Shown: piece after piece, positions 25,830 to 35,433 of the stretch
Layout of the letters: every line of letters begins with the position of its first letter
Numbering within the stretch: the first letter of the stretch is position 1
From: Gandjariella thermophila
GTDB lineage: Bacteria; Actinomycetota; Actinomycetes; Mycobacteriales; Pseudonocardiaceae
Assembly: GCF_005405885.1 (NCBI RefSeq)
Contig: NZ_BJFL01000029.1
Span: 1 to 64,000, forward strand
Length of the DNA stretch: 64,000 bases
Direction of reading: 5' to 3'
Notes under the pieces: model-generated
What the model was told of the DNA's origin: nothing
What the model saw: the letters and a program-made list of their open reading frames with translations, nothing else
Database searches by the model: none
Position numbers and translations under genes: made by a program

Positions 25830-28800
25830 TCAGGCGCGGGCCACGGCGACCCGCACCGGCTGGCCGTCACCCGCGGTGCCGGCGAAGGCGTCCTCACCGA
25901 GCCGCCCGTAACCGACCGTGGTGGCCAGCGTCTCGCTGGCGAGGAACCGCTCGTGCGCCCGGACCGCCTCGGCCACCTCGTCCGGCAGGTCGAGGGTGAG
26001 CGTGATCCGGTCCGCCACGTCGAGTTCCGCGTCCCGCCGCGCCTGCTGCACCACCCGGACCACGTCCCGGGCAAGGCCCTCGGCGGTCAGCTCAGGCGTC
26101 ACCGACGTGTCCAGCACGACCAGGCCGCCGCCACCCGGCAGCGCCGCGGTCGCCCCGGGGTCAGTGGCCACCAGCCGCCGCTCGTACTCCTCGGGGAACA
26201 ACTCGATCCCGGCGGCCACCACGGTGTCGTCCGCGCCCAGCGTCCACTCGCCGGCCTTCACCGCCCGGATCACCTTCTGGGTGTCCGGACCCAGCCGCGG
26301 CCCGACCGCCCGCGCGTTGACCGCGACCTGGAAGTGGCCGTGCGCGGCGACGTCCGTGGTCAGCTCGACCTCCTTGACGTTCACCTCGTCGCGCACCAGC
26401 GCGGTAAACGGCTCCAGCGCGGCCGCGTCCGGGGTGGCCACGACGAGCTTCGCCAGCGGCAGCCGCACCCGCAGCTTGTTCGCCTTGCGCAGGGACAGCG
26501 CGGCCGAGCAGACCCGGCGCACCTCGTCCATGGCCGAGACCAGCGCGTCGTCCGCCGGCAGGTCGGCCACCGACGGCCAGTCCGTCAGGTGCACGGACCT
26601 GCCGCCGGTGAGCCCGCGCCAGACGTTCTCGGTGGTCAGCGGGAGCAGCGGCGCGGCCACCCGGCAGACCACCTCGAGCACGGTGTGCAGGGTGTCGATC
26701 GCGTCCCGGTCCCCGGCCCAGAACCGGTCCCGGGAGCGGCGCACGTACCAGTTGGTCAGCACCTCCAGGTAGTCCCGGACCACCGCGCACGCGCCGGACA
26801 GGTCGTAGCCATCCAGCGCCTCGGTGACCGCGGCGACCAGGTCGTGCGTCTTGGCCAGCACGTACCGGTCGAGCACGTGCTCCGAGTCGGTGCGCCAGCG
26901 ACCCTCCACGCCCTCCGCGTTGGCGTAGAGCGCGAGGAAGTACCACGAGTTCCACAGCGGCAGCACGGCCTGGCGCACCGCGTCCCGGATGCCGCGCTCG
27001 GTGACCACCAGGTCGCCGCCACGCAGGATGGGGCTCGCCATCAGGAACCAGCGCATCGCGTCCGAACCGTCCCGGGCGAACACCTCGTTGACGTCCGGGT
27101 AGTTGCGCCGCGACTTGGACATCTTCTGCCCGTCGTCGCCGAGCACGATGCCGTGCGCCACGCAGTTGCGGAACGCCGGCCGGTCGAACAGCGCGGTCGC
27201 CAGCACGTGCAGCGTGTAGAACCAGCCGCGGGTCTGCCCGTTGTACTCGACGATGAAGTCGCCCGGGTAGTGGTACTCGAACCAGTCGGCGTTCTCGAAC
27301 GGGTAGTGCACCTGGGCGAACGGCATCGAGCCGGACTCGAACCAGCAGTCCAGCACCTCGGGCACCCGGCGCATGGTCGACTTCCCCGTCGGGTCGTCCG
27401 GGTTGGGCCGGGTCAGCTCGTCCACGAACGGGCGGTGCAGGTCGGCCGGGCGCACCCCGAAGTCCCGCTCCAGCTCGTCCAGCGAGCCGTACACGTCCAC
27501 CCGCGGGTAGTTCGGGTCGTCGGAGACCCACACCGGGATCGGCGAGCCCCAGAACCGGTTCCGGGAGATCGACCAGTCCCGGGCGTTCTCCAGCCACTTG
27601 CCGAACTGGCCGTCCCGGATATGCCCGGGCACCCAGTTGATCTGCTGGTTCAGCTCGACCATCCGGTCGCGGAACTTGGTCACCGCGACGAACCAGGACG
27701 ACACCGCCCGCTGGATCAGCGGGCTGTCGCACCGCCAGCAGTGCGGGTAGGCGTGGTCGTACGTCTCGTGCCGCAGCAGCACGCCCGCCGCCTTGAGGTC
27801 CCGGATGATCGGCTTGTTCGCCTCGAAGACCTGCAGCCCCTCGTACGGCGCCACCTCGGGGCCGAACTCGCCGCGCGCGTTCACCGGCGTCACCGGGTCG
27901 ATCCCGGCCGCGTCGGTGACGACCTTGTCCTCCTCACCATAGGCGGGGGCGATGTGCACGATGCCGGTGCCGTCCTCGGTGGTCACGTAGTCCGCGGCGA
28001 GCACCTGGTGCGCGTTCCGCCGGCCGAGGAAGAAGTCGAACGGCGGGGTGTAGCGGCGGCCGAGCAGGTCGCTGCCCTTGTACCGGGCGACCACGTGGTC
28101 CGCGGCGTCCTCGCCGAGCTCGCGGGCGTACGCGGCGAGCCGGGCCTCGGCGAGCAGGTAGCGCTCGCCGCCGTGCTCGACGGTGACGTAGTCGACGTCC
28201 GGGTGCACCGCGATCGCGAGGTTGGACGGCAGCGTCCACGGCGTCGTGGTCCAGATCAGCGCCAGCTCGCCGGTCTCCATCCGCAGGCCCACGGTGACCG
28301 CCGGGTCCTGCCGGTCCCGGTACACGTCGTCCATCCGGGTCTCGGTGTTGGACAGCGGCGTCTCGCAGCGCCAGCAGTACCAGAGCACCCGGAAGCCCTC
28401 GTAGATCAGACCCTTGTCCCACAGGGTCTTGAAGGCCCACATGACGCTCTCCATGTAGTCCAGGTCGAGCGTCTTGTAGTCGTGGTCGAAGTCCACCCAG
28501 CGGGCCTGCCGGGTGACGTACTCCTGCCAGTCCCGGGTGTAGCGCAGCACCGAGGCGCGGCAGGCGTCGTTGAACGCCGCCACGCCCATCTTCTCGATCT
28601 CGGACTTGTGCGAGATGCCGAGCTGCTTCTCCGCCTCCACCTCGGCGGGCAGGCCGTGACAGTCCCAGCCGAACCGGCGCTCCACCCGGCGGCCGCGCAT
28701 GGTCTGGTAGCGCGGCACCACGTCCTTGACGTAGCCGGTGAGCAGGTGCCCGTAGTGCGGCAGGCCGTTGGCGAACGGCGGGCCGTCGTAGAAGACGAAC

Positions 28801-28961
28801 TCGTTGGCGCCGTTCTCCCCGGCCGGCCGGGCCTCGACGCTGGCCGGGAAGGTGCGGTCCGCCTCCCAGTAGCGCAGCACCTCGAGTTCGAGCGCGGGGA
28901 AGGACGGCTGCGCCGGCACGCCCTCGGTGTCGCTGCCGCTCTGGACCTTCGGATAGGCCAT
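25830..28961 (-). CDS. ileS: Isoleucyl-tRNA synthetase (eukaryote-like type)
   Basis: Class I synthetase of 1043 residues charging tRNA-Ile. The HIGH motif is HYGH at residues 69-72, and KMSKS lies near residue 612; the [11 protein letters not shown] segment marks the editing domain, and CWRCDSPL is a CxxC-containing part. Length and layout match the longer IleS2/eukaryote-like enzymes usual in actinobacteria rather than the E. coli type. Start ATG 28961 with GAGGAG nine bases upstream. A translational T-box lies directly ahead. Confidence 0.97.
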   Translation of the reverse strand: MAYPKVQSGSDTEGVPAQPSFPALELEVLRYWEADRTFPASVEARPAGENGANEFVFYDGPPFANGLPHYGHLLTGYVKDVVPRYQTMRGRRVERRFGWDCHGLPAEVEAEKQLGISHKSEIEKMGVAAFNDACRASVLRYTRDWQEYVTRQARWVDFDHDYKTLDLDYMESVMWAFKTLWDKGLIYEGFRVLWYCWRCETPLSNTETRMDDVYRDRQDPAVTVGLRMETGELALIWTTTPWTLPSNLAIAVHPDVDYVTVEHGGERYLLAEARLAAYARELGEDAADHVVARYKGSDLLGRRYTPPFDFFLGRRNAHQVLAADYVTTEDGTGIVHIAPAYGEEDKVVTDAAGIDPVTPVNARGEFGPEVAPYEGLQVFEANKPIIRDLKAAGVLLRHETYDHAYPHCWRCDSPLIQRAVSSWFVAVTKFRDRMVELNQQINWVPGHIRDGQFGKWLENARDWSISRNRFWGSPIPVWVSDDPNYPRVDVYGSLDELERDFGVRPADLHRPFVDELTRPNPDDPTGKSTMRRVPEVLDCWFESGSMPFAQVHYPFENADWFEYHYPGDFIVEYNGQTRGWFYTLHVLATALFDRPAFRNCVAHGIVLGDDGQKMSKSRRNYPDVNEVFARDGSDAMRWFLMASPILRGGDLVVTERGIRDAVRQAVLPLWNSWYFLALYANAEGVEGRWRTDSEHVLDRYVLAKTHDLVAAVTEALDGYDLSGACAVVRDYLEVLTNWYVRRSRDRFWAGDRDAIDTLHTVLEVVCRVAAPLLPLTTENVWRGLTGGRSVHLTDWPSVADLPADDALVSAMDEVRRVCSAALSLRKANKLRVRLPLAKLVVATPDAAALEPFTALVRDEVNVKEVELTTDVAAHGHFQVAVNARAVGPRLGPDTQKVIRAVKAGEWTLGADDTVVAAGIELFPEEYERRLVATDPGATAALPGGGGLVVLDTSVTPELTAEGLARDVVRVVQQARRDAELDVADRITLTLDLPDEVAEAVRAHERFLASETLATTVGYGRLGEDAFAGTAGDGQPVRVAVARA

Positions 28962-28984
28962 GGGGTGGTGCTCCTCGCGGTTCG

Positions 28985-29215
28985 TCCTGCCTGCGCACGG
29001 GTCCCGGGGACGGGACCCACGCGGGGACGACACACCGGAGACCATCCGGCGTCCCGCGGTACCACCCCGCTTGCCGCCACGGGCCTACGGCGCCCACGGC
29101 GACCACTCGTCACCGGCTGTGACGGGCCGGACCCGTCCGGTTCTACTGAGGCGGGTGGGCCCGCCCGTTCTTCCGGAGGCTCCCCGGTGATGGCCGGATC
29201 AACGCCTTTCGCACC
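28985..29215 (-). promoter_or_regulatory. ileS T-box riboswitch (translational type)
   Basis: The T-box core GGGGTGGTACCGCGGG lies at 29053-29068 on the minus strand. Upstream is a short stem I with a candidate Ile specifier ATC (29191-29189, within GGCCATCACCGG), then GGAAGAACGG and AGTAGAACCGG. The 3' part (GGTCCCGTCCCCGGGACC) can pair and leads to GAGGAG, the ileS ribosome binding site, and no T-run terminator is seen. This matches the actinobacterial ileS T-boxes with an ultrashort stem I, where uncharged tRNA-Ile frees the ribosome binding site. Confidence 0.88.
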
Positions 29216-29253
29216 ACCAAGGGTAGCCGGTGACCGCAAACCGGTTCCGCCGG

Positions 29254-29862
29254 TTACCCCTGCCGGGTACGCCGGTGCGCCGCGGCGAGGGACCGGTCCG
29301 GGGAGCACCGCGCACACGGGGTGAAGCCGAGTTGGCGGGCCTCGCGCACCGGCAGCGGGATGGTCGGCCGGTCGGCCAGCCAGTCGCAGGACGGTAGGTG
29401 GTACCGCGGGCGCTCGTCGATCACCCGCACCTCGTCGGTGAGGTCGGCGACGATGAGGATGTCCGCCGCGTCCGTGTCCTCCACCGCCGGCTCGTCCTCC
29501 GGCGGCGGGACGTCGGGCGCCGACGAATCGCCGGGCGGACCGCTGGTTGCGCCGAGCGGCTCGCCGGAATCGCCCTCGGCGGTGTCGCCGGTGCCCACCC
29601 CACTGGTGTCCGTAACCCGCTCGGCGGTACTCTCCGCCCCCTCGGTAGGAGAGTCTTCCGGGATGACGACGGTGCCGTCAGCCTCCTGGACGCGTGCGGC
29701 AGCGCTCGCGCGGCGGCGTAGCCACCAGTCGGCGACCAGCAGCGCGGCCGCGACCGCGCTCAGCGCGACGGAGAGCCACGCCCACAGCGTGTGCGTGCTG
29801 ACCAGCGCGGTGACCAGCAGCCCAAAGGCCGCCAGCACCACCAGCAGGACCGCGTACAGCAC
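29254..29862 (-). CDS. Membrane protein with C-terminal Ada-like YHxxxC...CxxC motif
   Basis: The 202-residue product has two N-terminal membrane helices (LYAVLLVVLAAFGLLVTAL and LWAWLSVALSAVAAALLVADWW), an acidic Pro/Gly/Ser/Thr linker of about 90 residues, then RYHLPSCDWL and, after an EARQLG segment, FTPCARCSPD. The spacing YHxxxC, EAxxxGFxPCxxC resembles the metal-binding fold of Ada-type domains, suggesting a cytoplasmic Zn knuckle on a membrane anchor. Function unknown; it lies between ileS and the divIVA end of the dcw cluster. Confidence 0.75.
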   Translation of the reverse strand: MLYAVLLVVLAAFGLLVTALVSTHTLWAWLSVALSAVAAALLVADWWLRRRASAAARVQEADGTVVIPEDSPTEGAESTAERVTDTSGVGTGDTAEGDSGEPLGATSGPPGDSSAPDVPPPEDEPAVEDTDAADILIVADLTDEVRVIDERPRYHLPSCDWLADRPTIPLPVREARQLGFTPCARCSPDRSLAAAHRRTRQG

Positions 29863-29932
29863 CGGTTAACACCCCACCTGGTCGGTCGTGCGGCCGCCGC
29901 GCACGACCGGGTCAGGGTGCGACCGGCAGGGA

Positions 29933-30751
29933 TCAGCCGGCCTCGGCGCGTGCGCCAAAGGAGTAGCCCTGCTGACCGCTGCGGGTCTCGGACGGAGCGG
30001 CGGACCCGCGGTCACCCAACTCGCGAAGCTGGGACTCCAGGTACGTCTTGAGCCGGGTGCGGTACTCGCGCTCGAACGTGCGCAGCTCTTCGATCTTCTT
30101 CTCGAGCGCGTTCTTCTCCTGGGAGATGTTGCCCATGACCTCGGCGTGCTTGCGCTGGGCGTCCCGCTCCAGCGCCGTGGCCTTCTCGCGCGCCTGGCGC
30201 TCCAGCGTCTCGGCGCGGGTCCTGGCGTCGCTGAGCATGGTCTCCGCGCGGGTGCGGGCGTCGTTGACCATGGAGTCGGCCTTGGCCCTGGCGTCCGAAA
30301 GAAGCTGCTCGGACTTGGTGCGGGCCTCGGCGAGCATGCTGTCGGCCTCGGCCTTGGCCTCGCCGGTCAGCCGGTCGGCCATCTCCTGGGCCAGGCCGAG
30401 CACCTTCGCGGCCTGCACATGGTGGTCACCGCTGCCGCCCGGTGTGGTCTGCTCCATCGCCGAGGGCGGGGGTACCGGGGCCAGTCGCCGGGACGGCTCG
30501 TCCACACCGCGGGTGGGGAGCGCGGTGGAGGTTGCGGTGCCCCGCTCGTCGAGGTCCGCGCGCGCACTCTCGAGCTGCTGATCGAGCTGCTCGACCTGCT
30601 GACGCAGGTCGTTGTTCTCCTCGATCAGTCGAGCCAGCTCGGCCTCAACCAGGTCGAGGAAGGCGTCGACCTCGTCCTCGTTGTAGCCCCGCTTCCCGAT
30701 GGGAGGCTTGCTAAAGGCGACGTTATGAACGTCAGCGGGGGTCAACGGCAT
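29933..30751 (-). CDS. divIVA: DivIVA/Wag31 polar growth and septum-site protein
   Basis: The N-terminal membrane-binding lipid domain is recognisable ([36 protein letters not shown]). A low-complexity linker follows at residues 72-110. The C-terminal 150 residues are a long coiled coil with near-repeats such as [20 protein letters not shown] and [12 protein letters not shown]. In actinobacteria this protein marks the poles and organises apical cell wall synthesis. Last gene of the dcw cluster in this window. Confidence 0.96.
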   Translation of the reverse strand: MPLTPADVHNVAFSKPPIGKRGYNEDEVDAFLDLVEAELARLIEENNDLRQQVEQLDQQLESARADLDERGTATSTALPTRGVDEPSRRLAPVPPPSAMEQTTPGGSGDHHVQAAKVLGLAQEMADRLTGEAKAEADSMLAEARTKSEQLLSDARAKADSMVNDARTRAETMLSDARTRAETLERQAREKATALERDAQRKHAEVMGNISQEKNALEKKIEELRTFEREYRTRLKTYLESQLRELGDRGSAAPSETRSGQQGYSFGARAEAG

Positions 30752-30794
30752 CAGATCACCTCACGCACTCCAGGCTGCGGTACCCGGGTCCCCG

Positions 30795-31085
30795 TCACCC
30801 GGGATACGCCAGTCGCATCAGGATGAACACGACCAGCAACAGCACCATAATGGACAGGTCCAGTCCGACGCCCCCGATCCGGACGACCGGTATCAGCCGG
30901 CGGGCTAGCCGGACGGGTGGGTCGGTCACTGTGTAGATGGTCTCCAGCGTCACCGCAACCCCTCCGGTCGGACGCCACTCCCTGGCGAACGCCCGGACGA
31001 GTTCGACGACCACTCTGGCTGTGAGCAGCAGCCAGAAGAAGAAGAGCAGGTAGTACACCACGAACAGGACCGCTTCCACGGGCAC
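30795..31085 (-). CDS. YggT-family membrane protein
   Basis: A 96-residue protein with an N-terminal helix (VLFVVYYLLFFFWLLLTARVVVELV) and a C-terminal helix (LSIMVLLLVVFILMRL), separated by the conserved VTDPPVRLARRLIPVVRIGGVGLD. This is the YggT signature. It sits between sepF and divIVA as in most Gram-positives, implying a minor role in envelope growth or division; the molecular role is not settled. Confidence 0.93.
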   Translation of the reverse strand: MPVEAVLFVVYYLLFFFWLLLTARVVVELVRAFAREWRPTGGVAVTLETIYTVTDPPVRLARRLIPVVRIGGVGLDLSIMVLLLVVFILMRLAYPG

Positions 31086-31099
31086 AACTCTGCCACTAC

Positions 31100-31681
31100 T
31101 CAGTCCCGTGCGAAGAACCCGCCCTCCGCGATCCGGCGCTTGTCCTCCGCCGTGACGTCGACATTGGGTGGTGAGAGCAAGAACACCTTGTTCGTCACCC
31201 GGTCGATGTCGCCCCGCAACGCGAAGGCGAGTCCTGCGGCGAAGTCGACCAGTCGTCTGGCGTCGGCATCCTCCATGTCGGTCAGGTTGATGATCACCGG
31301 CGTGCCCTCACGATAGTGCTCGCCGATGGTCCTGGCCTCGTTGAAACTCCGAGGGTGCAGGGTGGTGATTCTCCCCACGGGATAGCCGCCGGCCTCCGCC
31401 GCGGGGCGGGTCCGGGCGGCCGGCTCGCGCTGGGTGTCCACGGCGAGCGCACCTCGCACCGGGTTCTCCGTGCTCCAGCCGCGCCGGCCACGGCCGCGGG
31501 CGCCGTCGTAGTCGTCAACGTCCTCCAGGTCGGCGCGGTAGCCGACCCGGCGCCGTCCACCCCGGTTGCCGTACGGCGGGTAGTCGTCGGCCTCCCCGTC
31601 GTAGTCGTATGCGGGGTCGTCGAACTCGTCCTCGGCCGGAACCATCCCGAAGTAGGCCTTCAGCTTCTGCAGCCCGCTCAT
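31100..31681 (-). CDS. sepF: Cell division protein SepF
   Basis: SepF anchors and bundles FtsZ; actinobacteria lack FtsA/ZipA and rely on it. N-terminal amphipathic helix [14 protein letters not shown], a disordered Asp/Tyr/Arg-rich linker, then the SepF core ([60 protein letters not shown]). Start ATG 31681 is chosen over upstream frame because GGGAAGGG precedes it at a good distance and the amphipathic helix begins there. Confidence 0.96.
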   Translation of the reverse strand: MSGLQKLKAYFGMVPAEDEFDDPAYDYDGEADDYPPYGNRGGRRRVGYRADLEDVDDYDGARGRGRRGWSTENPVRGALAVDTQREPAARTRPAAEAGGYPVGRITTLHPRSFNEARTIGEHYREGTPVIINLTDMEDADARRLVDFAAGLAFALRGDIDRVTNKVFLLSPPNVDVTAEDKRRIAEGGFFARD

Positions 31682-31750
31682 TGCCAGCCCTTCCCTCGCG
31701 ACTCCCCCCGGGCCGGGAGCGTCCACCCCACGCTCCGGCTCCGCATACGG

Positions 31751-32497
31751 CTACGGCGAGGCTATCCGCCGGCCGCCGAGCAGCGCGGTTCCGACACGCA
31801 CGCAGGTCGAGCCGTGCCGGATGGCGGCCTCCATGTCGCCGCTCATCCCCGCGGACAACTCGGTGGCCTCCGGGTGGTCCCGGCGGATGCGTTGCCACGC
31901 CCTGGATAGGACGTCGAAAGCGGCGCCGGGATCCATCTCCATGGGTGCGACAAGCATCACCCCACGCAGGGCGAGTTCACCCGACGCGGCGACGGTGTCG
32001 GCCAGCGCGGGCAGTTCGGGCAGCGGGCAGCCGCCCCGGCCGGGGTCGGCGTCCAGGCTGGCCTGCACGAGCACGTCCAGCGGACCGGCGCGCTCACCGG
32101 CGTCCCTGGCCGAGGCCACCGCGCGGGCCAGCGCGTCGGCCAGCCGGGGCGAGTCCACCGACTGGACCTCCGCCGCCCAGCGCACCACCGACCGGGCCTT
32201 GTTGCGCTGCAACCGGCCGACCATGTGCCAGCGGGCGGCCGCGTCCGGGCGCAACCCGGCCAGTTCCTCGACCTTGCGCCGGGCCTCCTGGTCGCGGTTC
32301 TCCCCGAAGTCGGTCAGCCCGAGGTCGGTGAGCATGGCCACGTCGGTGGCGGGAAAGGTCTTGGTCACCGCGATCATCCGAACCCCGGACGGATCCCGCC
32401 CGGCGGAGGCGCAGGCAGCGTCGATCCGCTCCCGCACCGCGTGCAGCGCCTCGGCCAGTTCGGCGCGGCGCTCGCCGGTGACCTCGGCGGCGCTCAC
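31751..32497 (-). CDS. yggS: YggS-family pyridoxal phosphate homeostasis protein
   Basis: A 248-residue PLP-binding protein related to the N-terminal domain of alanine racemase. PLP lysine in IAVTKTFPA; other family motifs FGENRDQEA, WHMVGRLQRNK, VDSPRLADAL, LSAGMSGDMEAAI and VRVGTALLGGR. It maintains free PLP pools. GTG start 32497 overlaps the pgeF stop in GTGA. Confidence 0.94.
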   Translation of the reverse strand: MSAAEVTGERRAELAEALHAVRERIDAACASAGRDPSGVRMIAVTKTFPATDVAMLTDLGLTDFGENRDQEARRKVEELAGLRPDAAARWHMVGRLQRNKARSVVRWAAEVQSVDSPRLADALARAVASARDAGERAGPLDVLVQASLDADPGRGGCPLPELPALADTVAASGELALRGVMLVAPMEMDPGAAFDVLSRAWQRIRRDHPEATELSAGMSGDMEAAIRHGSTCVRVGTALLGGRRIASP

Positions 32498-33234
32498 CGG
32501 GCACTCCCCCCGGCCGGGTCCACCTCCGGCTCGGGTTCGGCCCAGGTGATCGCGGCGAATCGCCCAGTGGTGCCCTCCCTGCGGTGACTGAACAGGGTGC
32601 GGTCCTCCACGGTGCACCGGGGGTCGACGCCGATCCGGGCCACCCCGGCCTCGGTGAGCTGCTGCCACAGCCCCGCGCGCAGGTCCAGCCCTGGTGTTCC
32701 GGACCGGGTCTTGCAGGCGCTGCCCGGCAGGTGTGCCTCGACGTCGGCCTGCATCTCGGCGGGCACCTCGTAGCAGGCGCCGCACACCGATGGCCCGAGC
32801 AGCGCCTCGACCCGGTCGATCCGCGCGCCCGCGGCGCGCATCGCGTCCAGCGCCGCCGGTAGCACCCCGACCCGGGCGCCGACCCGGCCAGCGTGCACCG
32901 CGGCGACCACGCCGGCCTCCGGGTCGGCCAGCAGCACCGGAACGCAGTCCGCGACCTGCACCGCGAGCGCCAGCCCGGGCACGGCGGTGACCAGCGCGTC
33001 GGTGGCCTCCACCGGTTCGGGAGTCGGCGCGTCGAGCACGGCCACGGTGCGGCCGTGCACCTGCTCCATCCACGCCAGCCGGTCGTCAGCGAGGCCGAGT
33101 TCGCGGGTCAGCCTGCGGCGGTTGGCCGCCACCGCGTCCGGGTCGTCGCCGACCCGGTCGCCGAGGTTGAACGAGTCGTACGGCGCGACGGACCGGCCGC
33201 CCTCCCGGGTGGTGACGATGCGACGGATGCGCAC
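32494..33234 (-). CDS. pgeF: PgeF/YfiH-type multicopper-oxidase-fold (laccase domain) protein
   Basis: This is a 246-residue single-domain protein of the former laccase-like DUF152 family. Metal-binding His and Cys appear in WMEQVHGRTV, ADCVPVLLAD, VAAVHAGRVGA, GPSVCGACYEV and FSHRREG. The family includes purine nucleoside phosphorylase/adenosine deaminase enzymes and peptidoglycan-editing factors. It starts 9 bp after the ftsZ stop, the usual actinobacterial order. Confidence 0.93.
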   Translation of the reverse strand: MRIRRIVTTREGGRSVAPYDSFNLGDRVGDDPDAVAANRRRLTRELGLADDRLAWMEQVHGRTVAVLDAPTPEPVEATDALVTAVPGLALAVQVADCVPVLLADPEAGVVAAVHAGRVGARVGVLPAALDAMRAAGARIDRVEALLGPSVCGACYEVPAEMQADVEAHLPGSACKTRSGTPGLDLRAGLWQQLTEAGVARIGVDPRCTVEDRTLFSHRREGTTGRFAAITWAEPEPEVDPAGGSAR

Positions 33235-33243
33235 GGAAGCACT

Positions 33244-34512
33244 CTATCGGCGCATGAACGGCGGGATGTCGACGTCGTCGTCGGGATCGTCGTCCACCGG
33301 AACGGACCGCCCCGGCAGCGAACTCCCGCTGGGGCGCTGAGCCGCGGGCGGGGTACGCGGGTAGGACGGCGTGGCACCGGTGCCCGACCCGCCGGAGCCG
33401 ACCGGCTGGGTGCCGGTGGGCAGGCCGCGCTGCTCCTGCTGCGCCGGCTCGGCCGACCCGGCGGACTCCGTGTCCCCGGAGGAGCCGCCGAGCTGGCCGG
33501 CCTGACCGGGGGCGACGGCGCCCCGGGAGGTGACCGCGGTCGGATCGAGCTTCTTGTGCGTGGGGTTCCCGCCGTCGAACCCGGCGGCGATCACGGTGAC
33601 CCGGACCTCGTCGCCGAGCGAGTCGTCGATCACCGTACCGAAGATGATGTTGGCGTCCGGGTGGGCGGACTCCTGCACCAGGGACGCCGACTCGTTGATC
33701 TCGAACAGCCCCAGGTCGGAGCCGCCGGCGATGGACAGCAGCACGCCGTGCGCGCCCTCCATGGAGGCCTCCAGCAGCGGCGAGTTGATGGCCTTCTGGG
33801 CGGCCTGCACCGCGCGCCCCTCACCGCGCGCCGAGCCGATGCCCATCAGCGCGCTGCCCGCGCCGGACATGACGCTCTTCACGTCGGCGAAGTCCAGGTT
33901 GATCAGACCGGGCGTGGTGATCAGGTCGGTGATGCCCTGGACACCGGAGAGCAGCACCTCGTCCGCCGATCGGAACGCGTCCATCAGCGAGACCCCGATG
34001 TCGCCGAGCTGCAGCAGCCGGTCGTTGGGGATCACGATCAGGGTGTCGCACTCGTTGCGCAGCTCGGTGATGCCGTCCTCGGCCTGCTTGGCGCGGCGCT
34101 TGCCCTCGAAGGAGAACGGCCGGGTGACCACGCCGATGGTCAGCGCGCCGAGCTTGCGCGCGATCGAGGCGACCACCGGCGCGCCGCCGGTGCCGGTGCC
34201 ACCGCCCTCACCGGCGGTGACGAACACCATGTCGGCGCCCTTGAGGACCTCCTCGATCTCCTCGCGGTGGTCGTCGGCCGCCTTGCGGCCCACCTCGGGG
34301 TTGGCGCCGGCGCCGAGACCCCTGGTCAGCTCGCGACCGATGTCCAGCTTGACGTCGGCGTCGGACATCAGCAGCGCCTGGGCGTCGGTGTTCACCGCGA
34401 TGAACTCGACGCCCTTGAGCCCGACCTCGATCATGCGGTTGACGGCGTTGACCCCGCCGCCGCCGATGCCGACGACCTTTATCACCGCGAGGTAGTTGTG
34501 CGGGGGCGTCAT
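33244..34512 (-). CDS. ftsZ: Cell division GTPase FtsZ
   Basis: Tubulin-like GTPase forming the Z ring. Glycine-rich tubulin signature [10 protein letters not shown] at residues 101-110; N-terminal [16 protein letters not shown]7-loop region [13 protein letters not shown]; a Pro/Gly/Ser-rich linker of about 100 residues, then the C-terminal partner-binding tail [12 protein letters not shown]. Start ATG 34512 has AAGG eight bases upstream. Unlike the usual order, ftsQ is not adjacent; an oppositely oriented hydrolase and a DUF5999 gene lie between. Confidence 0.98.
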   Translation of the reverse strand: MTPPHNYLAVIKVVGIGGGGVNAVNRMIEVGLKGVEFIAVNTDAQALLMSDADVKLDIGRELTRGLGAGANPEVGRKAADDHREEIEEVLKGADMVFVTAGEGGGTGTGGAPVVASIARKLGALTIGVVTRPFSFEGKRRAKQAEDGITELRNECDTLIVIPNDRLLQLGDIGVSLMDAFRSADEVLLSGVQGITDLITTPGLINLDFADVKSVMSGAGSALMGIGSARGEGRAVQAAQKAINSPLLEASMEGAHGVLLSIAGGSDLGLFEINESASLVQESAHPDANIIFGTVIDDSLGDEVRVTVIAAGFDGGNPTHKKLDPTAVTSRGAVAPGQAGQLGGSSGDTESAGSAEPAQQEQRGLPTGTQPVGSGGSGTGATPSYPRTPPAAQRPSGSSLPGRSVPVDDDPDDDVDIPPFMRR

Positions 34513-35148
34513 CGGATCCGCCTTCCTGATCGTGGCTCCTGCTCTCGTGCTGCGGTGTCAGGGCGTTCGATCCCCCGCCGCACTCGTGGGGACCTCGACC
34601 AAGCCCTCAACCCCAACATCAGGTTCAGAGCCCCGTCAACCCCTTGCGTCGCTGCTGGACGGTATGCATCGCCGGCGACCGGGTCCAGCAGCCACGCCGT
34701 GCGTGCGGACACGTGTTCCGCAACCGTGACGTGCCTGGTCACCCGGTGCTGGAGCGCACCAGTAAGCATCCGCCGCCCGGACCGTCCGCAGGTCCTGCGC
34801 ACCATCTCCAACGAGCACCCACCGCACCCTGACATCTCGCGGACACATCGCGACCGGGACGGATGGGGACGCCGGCGCCGAGCTCCGCCCCAAACCATGA
34901 CGCCGCGTACCAGGAAGGGTAGTCGGGCGTATCGGAGAAGTGTTCATGGTCCCGTACCTCGCGACGGCGGGTGCACGACTGATGACGCTGAGATGACCAG
35001 CCGAGTCCAAGGACAGGTACTGAGGTCCGGGACTTAGGTACCCAAGTACGTAGTTTCTCCGTCGTCGGGATGGGTGCCGACGAGCACTCTTGGGTTGTGA
35101 CGTTCGCCCGCACGTCACCCGAGGCAAAGGTAACGAGGAGTCCCGACC
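34513..35148. other. Promoter region between ftsZ and the divergent DUF5999 gene
   Basis: A 636-base gene-free stretch that should hold the ftsZ promoters on the minus strand and the DUF5999 promoter on the plus strand. A TTGACG (34636-34641, minus strand) is a possible -35 for ftsZ, but I cannot pair it with a good -10. The segment 34900-35100 is much less GC-rich than the surroundings and contains a GGTACC-centred palindrome. No gene is visible. Confidence 0.5.
35034..35047. promoter_or_regulatory. GGTACC-centred imperfect palindrome upstream of the DUF5999 gene
   Basis: CTTAGGTACCCAAG is palindromic at 12 of 14 positions and lies about 100 bp ahead of the DUF5999 start in an AT-richer segment. 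It looks like a dimeric regulator site, but no family can be named. Confidence 0.3.
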
Positions 35149-35361
35149 ATGTGTGACCACTGGCCTCCGTGCCCGGGAGCGGACTCGCCGAACCGAGACG
35201 CGGCCCGGATCGTGGCCCTGCACCCTGAGCAGGGCTGGTACCTCCTGTGCAACAAGGTGGTGCTGTTCGACGACGGCGGCGAACTGCTCCCCGACGGCAC
35301 CGCCGTGCGGAGCAGCCGGGCGGGCGCGCCGGTTCCGGCCGCCGCAGGCGCCGGGCGCTGA
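35149..35361 (+). CDS. DUF5999 small protein
   Basis: A 70-residue protein starting MCDHWPPCPGADSPNRDAAR and continuing HPEQGWYLLCNKVVLFDDGGELLPDG. This wording matches DUF5999 proteins, common in Streptomyces and relatives. Three Cys in the N-terminal half may bind metal; the function is unknown. ATG 35149 has GAGGAG eight bases upstream. Followed 72 bp later by the alpha/beta hydrolase on the same strand. Confidence 0.85.
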   Translation: MCDHWPPCPGADSPNRDAARIVALHPEQGWYLLCNKVVLFDDGGELLPDGTAVRSSRAGAPVPAAAGAGR

Positions 35362-35433
35362 GCACGTCCCGCGAGCGTCCCCCGACGACCCGGTAAACCC
35401 GCCACCCGCCCGACCCGCCGAGGCGACACCGCC

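Noticed and set aside
25386-29324. Very long open frame on the plus strand across ileS
   Set aside because: It is antisense to ileS and two neighbours; its product is Arg/Val/Gly/His-rich, has no domain and arises from the GC-rich third codon position of the real gene.
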